From Phylloscopus collybita (Eukaryota > Chordata > Aves > Passeriformes > Phylloscopidae), in assembly GCA_027886175.1 (NCBI GenBank), contig JAJNNQ010000013.1:4607501-4671500 (forward strand): 64,000 nucleotides of DNA. The letters run 5' to 3'. A model generated the notes under the pieces. It was not told where the DNA came from, did no database searches, and was given only the letters and a program-made list of their open reading frames with translations. Of the stretch, positions 23,401-35,705 are shown piece after piece. The first letter of the stretch is position 1; each line of letters begins with the position of its first letter. The position numbers and the translations under genes are program-made.

Positions 23401-26400
23401 TCCTGCCTTTGAAGAATCTCTGTGGACTGAGATTCAGGAGGAGTTATACTCAGGACAGGTACCCATGACTGCCTCTACGGATCTGACTAACTACAAGTAA
23501 GTTTTCATGCAAGGTGAGGCTTTCCCCCCACTCATCGGGCAGTTGAATTTGGACATGAGTACTGGATCCATGAGCCTTGAAGTTTCCATGCATCTGGTCA
23601 GGCTCAAACAGCTTCCCCTGGACTTTCAAAGAGTGCTTGAAGTTCTGTTTTTTTTTTCCTCCCTAGACTTCAGTCATGCTACTGTTTCAGATGTTCTTAC
23701 TTGGAGAGACAAACTGCTCATTGATATGTAGGTCTTTTCTTTTCTTGTACCAACCAGCTGATTACTTTTTTACCCTGAGACCTTCAATAGTGCAGCAGTT
23801 TTCTCAGATGTATGAGACTGAAATCATTCATACAGTGTCTACTTTTCATTCACAACTGCTCAGCTAGGGGGTCATAGAGACAAAGACTGATTCTCAGAGA
23901 AAGTGAAAATCAAAGTGATCAAGAGGTGCTCTGAACTTTTTAATTTGACAAATTACTGATATTGCAGAACAAACAACTCCACCATGTTCTGTAGAAAATC
24001 AACTCCACACAAACTGAAGTGCAGCAGCCAAACACTGAAAAAACCAGCTGAAACTGGGTGCAAAAGGAAGGAGGTTTAGGAAGAGAAAGGATAGAAGGCG
24101 GTGAGGAAGATAATAGGTAGTGGCAGAGTTAATTTACAAAGCACCATCTTTTTAAAAGAAAAAAAACAAAATCAGGGGAAAGAAAAAGGATTGTAGTGGA
24201 GAGGGTTGCTATAGTGAGAGTAATCTTACGACCTAATGTGTGAGTGTTCTCAAAAGACTGGATGTTCCAGTTCAGTGAAGCAAGATGGCCCCCTGCAGTA
24301 TTGTTAGCCCCCTCACAAAGAAATTTTGCTTCATCTAGGAGCATCACTGTACAAAACACTAACAGAACTGCTGTGGTTTACCATAAGTTTCACTCAAAAC
24401 ACGACGTAAACGTTCTTTGCATTAAAATATCAGTCAAAAATAGAAGTCCTCAGTTACCAACTTTGCTCCTACTCCTTCAGAATGCCTCCTGTGCAGTTTT
24501 GGTGTGAGATGGACAAAAAAAGGTTTAGAATAGTATCCCTGAACCCCAGGAATCAAAACTTCTCTCTCAAATTCATGTGGTAAAGATTGTGATAGGGTAA
24601 TAGTAAAGACTGAAAAGAAAGTCTTGCTGGAGTTGTGAAGCCAGGCGAGAAGTAAAACCTCATGAATAAGAAGATAAAATTCAGAAAAGTAGCACTGTGT
24701 TCTACATGCATTTGGAGCAGGAATATTGACATGTATTTTGTGCATGAGAAGCTTTTTATTTCTCCCATCCTATTACATTTCTCTGACAGTGAGAATGACA
24801 CAGCATGCTTGTTTGAAAATAAGTTTCTGTAATTTACTGGTATATTGGCAACACTTGGGCTCTCAGGTTTTCACATTCTTTTCACTGACACAACAAAACA
24901 TAAATTCTGTGCTTTGTGACAGCACAACAATTCCATGCTTTAGCACTTGTACATGTTGTGGAGTTGCATTACTCAATACTAATTATTGTGGCTGCTAAAA
25001 TACAGCAAAATGCAGAGTTTAGTTTATTTAGCAGTTATGCAGGGATATTCAGTTAGCTTCCTCCTGAAGTACATGAAACTTCTTGGACTGCCACCTGCAA
25101 CTTAAAGCATCCATCCAGGTCACACATTGCAAAAGCTAGGAAAAGGAGGAGAACCAGATAAAACGAGACTCAAATATTTTCTTAGCAGTTAAATACAGCA
25201 GTTCACCAGGTTCATGAAGTCAAAAAATTCTTTTCCTAGTCCTGTTTTCTCTCCGCCCTCCTCTGCTTTGTATACCTCCATGATTTCTATCACTATTATT
25301 TGCAAGGCAGGAGCACTATGCCCAGTGCTTGACAGAGAATGTGCCAGAAGTAAAAGTGTTAGAAGAGAAGGCTGTCTTATAATAATTGTAATTCACACTT
25401 TAGCTGGTTCCAACCTAACTCAGAAAATCAAAAATGGGCTTGGAAAGTCTGTATGATGTTAAAATTTAGTAAAATTAATTTCTTTGCCTTTCAATGCTGA
25501 ACTTAACACATCACTCACAAAAACCCACCCAAGCTCTAAAGAATCAGTGTTGTGAGGTCTGTGTGGCCTTCTACAGACTGCTTTGGTGTGAGAGCTTGGA
25601 TTGTTTTTGACCCTGTGACACTGAATGGCCAAGAGCTTCCATGCAAGGACAATGGTGCTGTTAGTGCCCATTACTAAAAGCCTTCTTGTTTCTTTCAACT
25701 GCTCACAGGCCTCCTAAACAATGAAAGAAATCCATACATCATTAATAAGGAGATTTAATTTAAATTCTGCTCTAAGAGAATTCTCAGATATTCCCCTCAT
25801 TTTTTTTTTTTTAAGTGAAAATTGCTGGAGTCTGATGTAAGGCAGAACCTTAATGTAGAGAAGTGCTGGGCCTCATTTAGAAATGCTTGGAAACTAGTGG
25901 GAATTGTAGTCACAGAGCAAACTGGAAAGCAGTACTGGCACACCAATGAGCAGATCCCATGGAGTGAAATCTTGCTGAGCATGGGGATATGTCAGCTAGT
26001 AAAAAAAAAGTCTTCCTATTAAGTAATCTCTTTTGAGCCAAGGCATTTTATTACTTTTACATTTTTAATGATGGTAACTTTATTTTTATTGTGACTGCAT
26101 GTATTCAGTATTTCTAACAGCCATTTGTCACTCAAAATGGCCTAATTTTCATTAGAAAAGGGAATTGCTAAATTCCAATAGAAGTTGATGTGAAACAAAA
26201 TGGAACAGGATAGCCCATATTCACTTTTGTAGTGAAAGGTTGTTAATACACACATCAATAATTTTTCTTTTAATCATGAACACTCAACACAGTTAAAAAT
26301 CAGTCAGTACAAAATGATCAGGGCTGCTTGTCATATGAAAATAATGTGAATTGACTTTGCCTCAGCTCTTTCTCTACTGTCAGTGGAACCTATCACATGA

Positions 26401-27649
26401 GGGATGAATCCTGATTAGGGATTTCAGAAGGTTTCATTCTGCTGTCACTTTGGATTTGAAGCCATTCTTCATTCTGGTGTTTTTAGGAATGTAAATAACA
26501 ACACAAGATTTCACAGAAACTTCTAAGTTGGACTCTATTGCTTGAGAGATTGGTTTATATTGCTAAATCAATCCATCTGCCAGAACAAGGCCAGAAATTA
26601 CTAATGATGTCATATCAACTGCCATATACATATCATGTGATATACAACTAACGTTGTGTATTTATATCTTGAAACATTTAAAACAGATTTTAGTGCATAG
26701 GTAATCCAGAATGAGCCATCATATTAATGATTAGGTGGAAAACAGCACTTGTATCATTCTCATTCTTCACAGGTTTCAATAAGCATGGTCAGTTTCTCAT
26801 TGGTTACCTATCAGATTATTTCTCTCTGTCCACATATGTATCTACCTATGCACACAGAGAAAAATATATATAAATATATTTAGAGAGAGGAAACTTGGAA
26901 GAGAAATTCTTCTGCTTATGCCATTAAATTTAATTGAATGTTTAGGAATTAAATATTCTGTAGTTAAGCTACGCTACCTCTGCTAGAGCAGAATTTGTAT
27001 TTTGGCAGATAGAAATTTTGTTATGTAAACCAGATTCTCAGTCTAAATGCAATTCTTGTACAGCTCATGCAATGCTCTTTTTAAGCTGGGCGAATCAAAC
27101 TAACTCATAAAATCATTATAGATATAAATATAGATAGAGTTATAAATAAATAAATTGATGAAGAAAATAAGAAAACAATTTAAATATATTAAAAATAGCT
27201 CCTCAGGTCTGCTCTCTGTGTATTGTGGCTTCTAAAGAAGGTAGCTGCAAAAAAAAATTCAGAGGCTTCTTTAAGGCATATTCCATGATTCTTTTATCCC
27301 AGGCCCCCTGATCTCTGTAAAATTGAGCAGGGTCTTATCAAAGATGTTTTATTCACTTTAAAGATTCTTACATTCTTTTGCAGGTGTTTTTAACATGACA
27401 CAACCACGATCATTTGTGGAAACTTCTGTTTTGAGGGGATTCTGGAAGTCATCTCTATGCCAAGTTTTCAAACTGTACCGAGTAAGCACATGATTGCTTT
27501 ACAGAGCAGTGAAACGTGATTTCTTTCCCAGAAATGTTTAGGCAGCAATACCGAGCATCAGTTTAAAACAGGAAATTAAAGATTGTTTTTTTGGGGTTTA
27601 ATTTGGTTTGAAAATTTAGGATAGGAAAAAGTATATACGCTTTTGGGGA

Positions 27650-28080
27650 TGAAATAATTCCTTGGAATTTGGGTGCGTTGACATTAGCATTTCTGCGTGG
27701 GTCGGTACCGTGCTTTTAAGGATTCCCCTGCTTGTCGCCAGCTACCATGTGCTGGTTCACATCAGAGGCACCACAAACTGGATTCTTTGAGGATGTCATT
27801 AAGCCAGGAGATGCAAATATAATACATTTCAAGCCACCAACTGGCAAATCAATTCACACTCGAATATTCCTTTGAATGCGTAAATAAGTTCATGTTGAGC
27901 ATGTACAAGTCCTTTCTATGTTTGTTTTTACAAATATTTGAACAACTGTGCCTCATTAGCTAGAACAGTACCAGAGCCTCCATCACAAACTCACTTGAAT
28001 GAATATGCATGAAATCACCATTAGTTTTGCATTTAGAGTAATTATTCTGCACACATATTTAACCAGAAAGTGGACAGCAA
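27650..28080. promoter_or_regulatory. candidate conserved developmental enhancer
   Basis: Repeat-free, low in homopolymers and slightly CpG-enriched at its left end (TGCGTGGGTCGGTACCGTGC). The right part holds an octamer ATGCAAAT near 27815, ATATGCATGAAAT near 28007, TAAT-containing words and a TTTGCATTTAGAGTAATTA stretch. This grammar of POU and homeodomain-like sites in otherwise unique DNA is typical of vertebrate conserved non-coding elements. It is an inference from motif texture; conservation must be tested by alignment. Confidence 0.3.
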
Positions 28081-29979
28081 AGAAACCACTCATCTCATTT
28101 CCTTGAGCTCAAGTGAGAAAGGTATTTCAGGCCTGATTTTCTGCTGCTTTGCATCTTCTGTGTTTCTGCAAAATGAGTGTGAAACATTATCCATTCTGTT
28201 TTGAAAACATTTCACAACAATGAACAATGCTGTTTCAGTAAGTAGTTATGTTATTCATCTGTCTGTATCTAATTCTTGCTTATGCTTAGAATGTAAACTT
28301 TTGAGAGCAGGGACATACCATACTGGTACCATGCCGTGCAGAGTGGGATCTTGTTCAGCCTCTGGAACTCCTGTGCACTCTTGCAATATTACAGTGCAGT
28401 TTTGCAATGCTCAGGATGTGAGAGATTCAGTTATCTCACGTTTAGAATGTTGTACATTATAGAGGGTTTATGTAATCAAACTGTATGTTCATATAAGGAT
28501 CAAGAGAATTCTGTCCTTTGAGCAAAGGTCAATCAGAGATCTTAATTCCATGAGCAGGAAGAAAGGCAAAATACACTGGATAAGACAGGAGTTGGGAATT
28601 ATTACCTATGCTTTTGTAAATACATATAAGGCGACATAATGATCATGTCATACCATGACCAAAAATGGAGATTTTAGTATGGGAAACATTATTTTCTGCT
28701 CTGTCCCTTCCTCCTCTCCTTCTCCAGCCTCACTCCTTTGTTCTTTGCCATTCAGTGTTTTGGTTCAAGTTAATTAAAGATTCCTGTTGCAGCCTCCTGG
28801 AGTGAAATTCTGGCAGTATGCCCAGCGCTGCCATAGTCATATGTAAGCAGCCCCTCAAGTGAGCTCTATAATGTCTCTAAGAAACTATACAAAGAGGAAG
28901 AAAGAAACTGAATCCAGATGGAATGGGAAATCAGATATTTCTTCCATTTGTGTTGAAATCTGTGAAGACTGCCCCATAGGTTGAAAGAGAAGACAATTCA
29001 CATACTCTGCAGTCTCAGGGAAAAGCATGTTTTCTCCCCACCCCTCCACCCTCCATTGAAGAGGAATCTGTGAGAAAGCTAACAGTGAGACTACAAACTC
29101 AGTAATGCAAAACATGTTTTCCCAACTCTGCTTTACCCTGCTAGCTATAGAAAGGTGTAGGATAGACCTGTCAGGGGAACACAAAAAGTAAAACAAAGGA
29201 ATCAAAAGAGAGACTCAGGCAGACAAAGACTCTTCCTAATGACAGGGTTATGAGAGAATTTGATATCCAAACCAAAAATTTGACACACAATTCATAGTGA
29301 AAAGAGGACTTAAGACATTCTAAATGCCCAACAGGAGAATAAACATGTCTAATACACTGAGCAATAACCACGTCCTGAACTGCTCGTTGTTAAAAGACAC
29401 ATTAAAAAGATTACAGAAATGTATAGCACATAGCAATTTCTTGGATCTTGGAGCACGCATAACAAAAATCAGAAATATCCCTGGAGGAGCACAGACATGG
29501 CGTATTATGTGTTTGTGAGTCTTTGTCAGCTCCATTGCTTGGTTCTTAAAATGTAGCACTACACTTGGTTGGTAGTTCCTGGATTACTGGTTTAACAACA
29601 GTATCACTAGAAATCATAAGTGTGGATATTTGCAAGTATGCTTTATACAAAAATTAGTTTGCTTCATGGCAGATTCGTGTTCACCAGGGATATTCTGGAA
29701 TTTGGTGAGGCAAAGGAGTAAAACTTGGATCTATCTGCAACCAGTATTGCTTGGTTTCTTTCTGCATTTTACCATCAACAATGTTAATTTGTTGCTCTCT
29801 GATGGCCTGTTTAGTTTTTCAGGGTTTTTGTTGCTCACAGGTGGGAGGTACATGGAGATTAAACTTTGTCCAGGGCCATTATGGGAAAGAAGTGTTAACA
29901 GTTGATTTCTATGTCAAAGGACTAATTTTTAATTTTAAAATATCTGGGCAGAGTGATTGCTTGGCAGAGCTAACAACCT
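28081..29979. other. unique sequence, no gene recognised
   Basis: Ordinary AT-rich unique DNA. Open frames reach 106 codons on the minus strand (28885-29205), with no recognisable domain. Confidence 0.5.
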
Positions 29980-30345
29980 GTTGCAACTCGAGAGATACCC
30001 ATTCGAGGTGCAGACTTTGGGCAGAGGTTATTATTCAGGGTTTTAGCTGACAGTTTAGTGCAATACTTCAGGTGAAATGAACCTGATAATTGCAGTGCAG
30101 ATTTCCCCAAATAGCGGGTTGACTGAAATAGCTCTGGTACCCTGCGACTAATTGGATGTTTTGTTACCAATTTTTTTTTTTCCTTAAGAAACAAAAATGG
30201 TCCAAAACACTGTCCAGGCGAAAGGGGTAGTAGATGTGTGCTGATATGTGTGTTTCTTGCCCTTTCAAACCTTTCAAGCCAGGCTGAGGTCAAATTACTC
30301 AAGCAGAGCAGCTCTGTTGACAAACATGTGGTCTTCAAACAACAA
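29980..30345. promoter_or_regulatory. candidate conserved non-coding stretch
   Basis: Unique, high-complexity sequence with balanced base composition, for example GCAACTCGAGAGATACCC, ACCTGATAATTGCAGTGC, AATAGCGGGTTGACTG and GCGACTAATTGG. No repeat is recognised. It lies about 0.7 kb from the CpG island at 31 kb. The call rests on texture only. Confidence 0.22.
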
Positions 30346-30979
30346 TCCCAGTATGAGAGGTGCTGCTAATTTAAAATAACAGAGGGGAAGGGAGAAAAAA
30401 AAAAGTAAGAAAAAAAAAAAAATAGAGGGAAAACCAGCTCCAGTCTACACGAAATCCAACCCAACTGCCACCTTCCCTGCTAGCCTCCCTTTGTGAGCCT
30501 GCCTCCCCCACCGCGTGAATCAGCTATGGTTGGGGTTAAATGGGTAGCTTTTGTCTCCTCACAATGCCCGAGAGTGACAGGTTGAGCTAAATGATTTACT
30601 GGTGGAGATGATTTGAAGGACAGAGCCCAGCAGCCTTGGGAACACACGCACAAGAAAAGGACAGTAGCGAATCAGCCTCTCCTCCCCCTCCCGCTTTCAT
30701 GGTTTTGACTGAAAGATCACAGAGTGAGACTCTGACAAACACAAGGACCATTGAGAAGCTATTTTTATTACTTATCCATGGCAGCCTTGCTTTGCTGAGA
30801 ACAGACCTGAGGTTAATTAACCTTTTTTTTTTTTTTTTTTTTTTTAAGTTGTTGTTTTTCGTATTGGGGATGTGAGCCTCTAAGTTGGCAGGGTCACATG
30901 CCGTGGGCAAAGGGAAAGTCTCTGTGTGAGACTTGAGCACCAGAAAGCTCAACAAACTCGTCCCTAGCCAAAACAAAGC
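30346..30979. other. flank of CpG island with simple A/T tracts
   Basis: Contains A-rich tracts at about 30390-30422 and a 23-T run at 30823-30845. Between them is moderately GC-rich unique DNA. The minus-strand open frame that crosses this stretch reads through the T run as a string of lysines and is not a believable gene. Confidence 0.5.
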
Positions 30980-31445
30980 TTTCCACAGAGCGAGGCCATG
31001 CAGCGGGGTGGCGGCGGAGGCAGCTGCTGGGAGCGGAGCTGTACCAGCTGTTGTCAATTGGAATGTGCTAGAAGCGGGGCTCCCCCGCCCCGCCACGCCG
31101 CTCTGGCGGCGGCACCCCGCGCTAATATGGGCCCCAGATTGTTTCCTGAGCGCTGTTTGATCTGGCTGTGTGGGCAGGAACGAGCCTGTTTGTCGGGATG
31201 CGGGACGGACCGGAGCGTCAGCGTACTGCGTGTGCCCGTCTTCCCCAGGAGCAGGCCAGGCAGGCAGGGACACGACAGCGAGCTGGCCGTGGGCCCTCAG
31301 CCCTGGCTGAGGCACGGCAGCGCCAGGGCTGTTCTCTGCCCGAGGTGTGGGGAGTGGGGTGTTCGAAGAACACGGCTGAGGCAGCGAAGCGGTGCAACAC
31401 AGAGCAGCTGGGAAGCCCTGTTGGCCACCGTGCCACCTACCTAGG
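30980..31445. promoter_or_regulatory. CpG island, candidate promoter or orphan island
   Basis: I counted 35 CpG dinucleotides by hand in about 450 bp, by far the densest block in the window. The left half is strongly GC-rich, with tandem GGCGGCGG-type words on both strands around 31008-31017 and 31106-31113. Between and after the GC-rich runs lie GTTGTCAATTGGAATGTGC and GCGCTAATATGGGCC, the sort of embedded words seen in conserved developmental CpG islands. Frames on both strands are open for 148 (plus) and up to 301 (minus) codons, because stops are rare in such DNA. No domain, splice-bounded exon or TATA box is recognised, so a promoter of a non-coding RNA or an orphan island is the likeliest reading. 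A solo LTR sits immediately to its right. Confidence 0.6.
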
Positions 31446-31461
31446 CACCTGTGTGCCTGAC

Positions 31462-32110
31462 TGTCATAGGGTGGCTTTATGATGCTTGTATCCCCAATCA
31501 TCTCTTCAGTTTGTGCTGTACGTTAAGTTCTGTACCTTTAAAATGGTTCTGGGAGCGAAGGGGGAGAAAGAAGCAGAGCACAGTTTATTTTGAGGAAACT
31601 GCCTGACTCCCACACGGCCTTGCTCTGGCATTCGTTTGAGGCACAGACAGCAGTGGGACAGAGATCTCCTGTGCTTTTAGTCAGTTTTAGCTGGCTGAGG
31701 GAGAGAAGCTCCCTGGACTGTTTTTTCCTTTTTCTAGGGACTGTTTAAACCTGCTCTGGACTGACAAACCCAGAGGGGCAGCGAGGGCTGGCACCTGCGG
31801 CTGCCGGGCCTGGCCCTGCGGAGGGAGTGGGGCTGGGGAGAGACGGAGTGAGCTGAGCTGCACCCACGGCAAGGACTGCCTCAGTTTGCCAGCTCTCTGC
31901 GGAGCGGCCAGAGGTTTTATTGTTTCATGTTATTTTTTTTTTTTTTTTTTTTGTTCTTGTGGGCATCTTGTTTATTAAATAAATAGTTTTTTCCACTTTT
32001 CTCTGACAAAGTTTCTTCCCAGACTGGCTGGAAGGAGGAGCCATTTGAGTGTGCTTTCCAGAGGAACCCCCTTTGGAGGTTTCCTCCCAAAGTTGCCCTA
32101 AACCAGGACA
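31462..32110 (-). mobile_element. solo LTR of an avian endogenous retrovirus
   Basis: A 649-bp element on the minus strand beginning TGTCCTGGTTTAGG and ending CCACCCTATGACA, so the ends are TG...CA with a TGTC/GACA inverted terminus. It is flanked by an exact 5-bp target-site duplication, CTGAC, at 31457-31461 and 32111-32115. The TGTCCTGGTTTAGGGCAA-type start is one I associate with songbird LTRs of the 5-bp duplicating (ERVL-like) class; the exact family name is not known to me. Minus-strand AATAAA signals lie at 31971-31976 and 31916-31921. A 20-base A tract (plus-strand T, 31933-31952) lies inside. No internal gag-pol-env sequence or partner LTR is present, so this is the product of LTR-LTR recombination. 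It abuts the CpG island and could add transcription signals pointing toward it. Confidence 0.88.
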
Positions 32111-32115
32111 CTGAC

Positions 32116-35100
32116 TCACTCAGCAACCCAAGGCATCATCTCCAGGGAGCTCAGTGCACCAGGACTTTGCTGGCTCAGCAGAACTCCAGGGCAGCAGAGG
32201 TGGCAACTCTCCAGCCTTCCAGTTGGGGTACATGATGCTTCCTTCAGCAGTTTCGCTCTGAGAATTTGAGAGGAAAAGTGTATACTTTTCTTAATAAGAA
32301 AAGGAAATTTTCAGATAGTTGCTGTGAATTAGTCTGAAAAGACCCAGAAGGTCCACAGATGATGTGAAGCTTGGGTTTATGGATAAATCAGAACTCATGT
32401 ATTACTGATGTATCACTCGAAAGAGGCAACACTCTCTTTCTGTTCCATACTTCATCTGGTGTATGATTTGTGAGCTATTCCTCAAGTGCAGTGGAATGAT
32501 GCATCTTGTTGCAAGTTATAACCTGTAATTGTCATGTCAATATTCGGTTCTGAAAGAGAGATTGAAAAGCAAAAATTCTACAAATACTACCACAAAAAAC
32601 CCCCAAGAAAAAGTAATTTTACTGGTGCCTCTGTCTACCACCTAATGACATCCCAGACTCTGTGATTGTGCATCAAAGCTTTTTTATAATATGTTCAGCT
32701 ACCTTAAAAAAGAAAAAAAGACACTCAGCAAATATCTCAGACATCTTAACTAGTTAAGGAAGAGGTTTGAACAGTAAGACCCGCTGTGTGCAATAAGACA
32801 TAGCTTTTCTTGTTGGCTAGCTTCAAATTGTCTTCTCATTTGTCTTCCCATACTTTTAATGAAAACTTGTAGTTATTCAAAAGAAACAATATGAATATGT
32901 GAGCATCATGACAAAGCAGTATTTCATATCAACAAGCTTGTAAGACATGACTTAGTAGAAAAATGGAAGGATTTATAAATTGGGAAACTTGGAGAACAGA
33001 AGTCTTTGGTGTTAGTTTGTCTCTTGCACTGTAGAGTTGCAGTACTGTGGAGTCACAGCGTGCTGTCACATGGTGTATTTCTAATGGCCTCTTGAATGCT
33101 CAGTTACAAATAAACACTTCTGTTTTAAAATACAAAGAGCAAAACAAACTAAATCTAAAAATATAAGAAGGAACTATGGTATTTTTTCTAATTCTGTGAA
33201 AGAGAGGAGTGTTTTGGTAAAGATAAAACAACTCTAATAAAAAGCTTACTGGACAGGCTTCCAAATATGGATTTGCCACTCTAGGAATTATGGAAGGTGC
33301 AAATAGAAGAAGGAAACTTTCTCTTCCATTTACCTCCAGCCATAATCACTGTCACTGTCCCAGCATGCATGAGGAATGTTGGGATTGCTTCCTTCCTGAA
33401 ATCCCAGAGGAGTAAGTATACTTCAGTACATTGCTGAGTACTACAAGGAAGAGGTTTAATAAGTGTTATTCTTGACTGGCTCTGTGCTAAGAGATCTTTC
33501 CATTATAATTTACATCTGTTTCTGTAATGGTTGATTTTCTGATTCTTTTCCAAGCCCTCTCTCTCTCAATTTCTTCCTCCACACCTAAAGCCCCACTTAG
33601 GCTGCTGTAAACATCACCTTCTCCAGAGCTGTGTACGCAGTACTCTTGGAGGACATAAAAACGACATCCTTTGTATGTTGAGCCCTGCTTTAAAAGTGCC
33701 TCTCATAAGTGGTAAAGTTTATAGAGTGTCTTAAAAAATAAAGGAAAAAAATATTTTTTTTCTATCACTGCATAGGATGAAAGAGTTGATTTGAAGCTCA
33801 AGATTGACCCTTCTAAAACCAGGGTTGCACAATAACAGTGAGGTTTGCTCGAAGTTACAAGTGTCATTTACATTTGGTTCTCACCTTACCCTTTACTGGG
33901 CATGAAATTAGCATAAAATTCCTACTTTTTAAGCCTTTACTAGGGTTGATATGTTCTGTACCCTCACATTTATTTGTTTCCCGCTTTTCTTTCACCTGTC
34001 TTTTCTCTGACTCTTTTGTGTTTCCTTGTCTCATAATCCTCATGAGCCACTCCAGCTGTAATAGTGTTTAGAATTTACAGGGTTTAAGATATTTGGCTTT
34101 GAAGGTAAACAGGAGAGAACAATATCACGGTGGGAAAGGATGCAAGGGCTCCATTTCATTCCTTATTATCGTACTCTGCCAATAGCATCACAGTTTTGCT
34201 GCCTCTCTCCTGTTTTTCTGTGTCTGAAAAGTCATGCTTTGGCTAAGCCGGCCTGAGTGACTAGATATCATCTACTGGCTAACAAAAGCATGGAACAGGA
34301 CAGTGTTGAGTCATCCAAAGGGGCAGCAAAACAGAGTACCCATAGTCAGGGGGCAGAGGACAGTGTGGGCTGCAGGGTCTCTGTGCTGCAGCTACCCCCA
34401 AACAGCTGGGCAACAGAGTCTCCTCTGGCCACTTGGCATTCTCCAGTGGCATTGGGTGGCCTCTGCTGCTGACATGGGATATGTGGGTTGCTCTGTTCAT
34501 TCCAGCAGGGCACAACCCTGGAGCACAGCTTGGAGCCAGCACTTCGTTCTTGGGGAGCACCAGCCACTTCGTTTCTTCCCATGCTCAACAATTAATTCCT
34601 TGCAGCAGAACTTTCAAAAGCCTTTCTTTACATTACAATTCTTTCATTGCTGTGTAAGAGCTTACATCACGTCACAAGACCAAAAAGCACAGTGAGGCTT
34701 AGTGTAACTCGACCCTGATCTGGCATTTCTTTGTGATGTGTCATGTCAGAAATGTAAAGAAAACAACATTGTCCCTTTCCTATTAGTTTGGGCAGCAGTG
34801 GCCACTACAAGAAGAGACCTTTACCTTCTGCCTGGAAAATGTATGTAGTTTATAAGACTAACGAGGATTCTGTACTGGAAGTAGGGGACATCGTGTTCAT
34901 GAAGCTTTACATACATTTTGGAGAGCTGAATGTCAGCTTAACAGCAAGGGCTCTGAGTTAGTGCTGCTAGGGTGGTTGCAGAGAAGCTGGCATTTGCAAT
35001 TCCTGTGACTTGAAACAATGAAGTGATGAAGGATAATAAGATAAAGTACTGTTTTGTAATGTCTGTCGATTTTATTTTTTGGCCCATTTTATTTCAAGTC

Positions 35101-35629
35101 CTTTCAAGTAAGCATTTCCCAAAATGGACTTGAGATAGCTAGAAAAGGCTGAAATTACCCTTAATAATGGGATGAGTAAGAAATTCTAGAGCATCCTAGG
35201 CCTTGTAATAAATTCCCTCCTTGTACTTAGCCTAAGTAAAAGTGGCAAACAGGGCCTGTTGCAGCCTAGACCCAGGCCTGGGTCCATTCCATTATAAGGA
35301 ATAATATCTGTATTAGTTTTTCCATGTCTATGCAGGAAATTATAATCCTGACTCCCATTGCAGAGTGTGCTGACCTGTGTTTGCTTACAGTGAGTAGTCT
35401 GTCTTTTATGTCCTCAGAGCTACAGCCTGTTTGCTTTGACATCACACTCTCCAGAGCCTTGCTGCTCCCCCTGCAAGAATGAAGTGCTTCTTGTTTTTAG
35501 AAGAAGACGTCTAACTTTATCACCTTGGGGATGGCGAGCATGCAGCCCTGATTTAAAAGGCTTAAGTGATAGTAGGAATTGAAGATAGTTTGCAGATAGA
35601 GGATTCTAGGGGAGGGGGGCCCTCAAGTA
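32116..35629. other. unique sequence, no gene recognised
   Basis: AT-rich unique DNA. A pyrimidine-rich patch lies at about 33950-34040. A GC-richer patch at 34260-34600 has overlapping open frames of up to 130 codons on both strands, without known domains. No transposon was identified. Confidence 0.5.
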
Positions 35630-35705
35630 CTCAACTTCAGTCCTGCTACCAACCTGTTGAGTGACCTTGGGCAACTCCCCATTGCTGTGGCTCCATTTTC
35701 CCTTT
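35630..35705 (+). mobile_element. MIR-like ancient SINE core
   Basis: The words CTGCTACCAACCTG, TGAGTGACCTTGGGCAACTCCCC and GGCTCCATTTTCCC follow the MIR core order (TTACTAGCTGTGTGACCTTGGGCAAGTCAC, then GCCTCAGTTTCC). The diagnostic GTGACCTTGGGCAA is exact over 14 bases. The rest is diverged, as expected for a very old SINE. The ends are approximate. Confidence 0.6.

Larger units (their letters stand above)
17531..27649. other. long unique stretch, no gene recognised
   Basis: No coding exon or transposon is recognised over about 10 kb. T-rich and A-rich homopolymers are frequent near the left end (17621-17645, 18285-18331, 18698-18713). GC-richer islands at about 20330-20600 and 22130-22340 carry overlapping short open frames of no known family. 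AT-rich simple patches lie at about 26855-26890 and 27117-27150. The stretch fits an intergenic or intronic desert. Confidence 0.5.

Noticed and set aside
30998..31444. 148-codon plus-strand open frame in the CpG island
   Set aside because: Low-complexity Gly/Arg/Ala/Pro composition and overlap with open frames in other phases point to base composition rather than coding.
30596..31501. Longest open frame in the window, 301 codons on the minus strand
   Set aside because: It passes through the CpG island, where stops are rare, reads the T run as a lysine string, enters the neighbouring LTR at its start, and shows no domain. The opposite strand is also open over the GC-rich part.
33607..33630. 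Word resembling the miR-30 start (TGTAAACATC)
   Set aside because: The remaining mature sequence does not match, and no complementary arm is present nearby.
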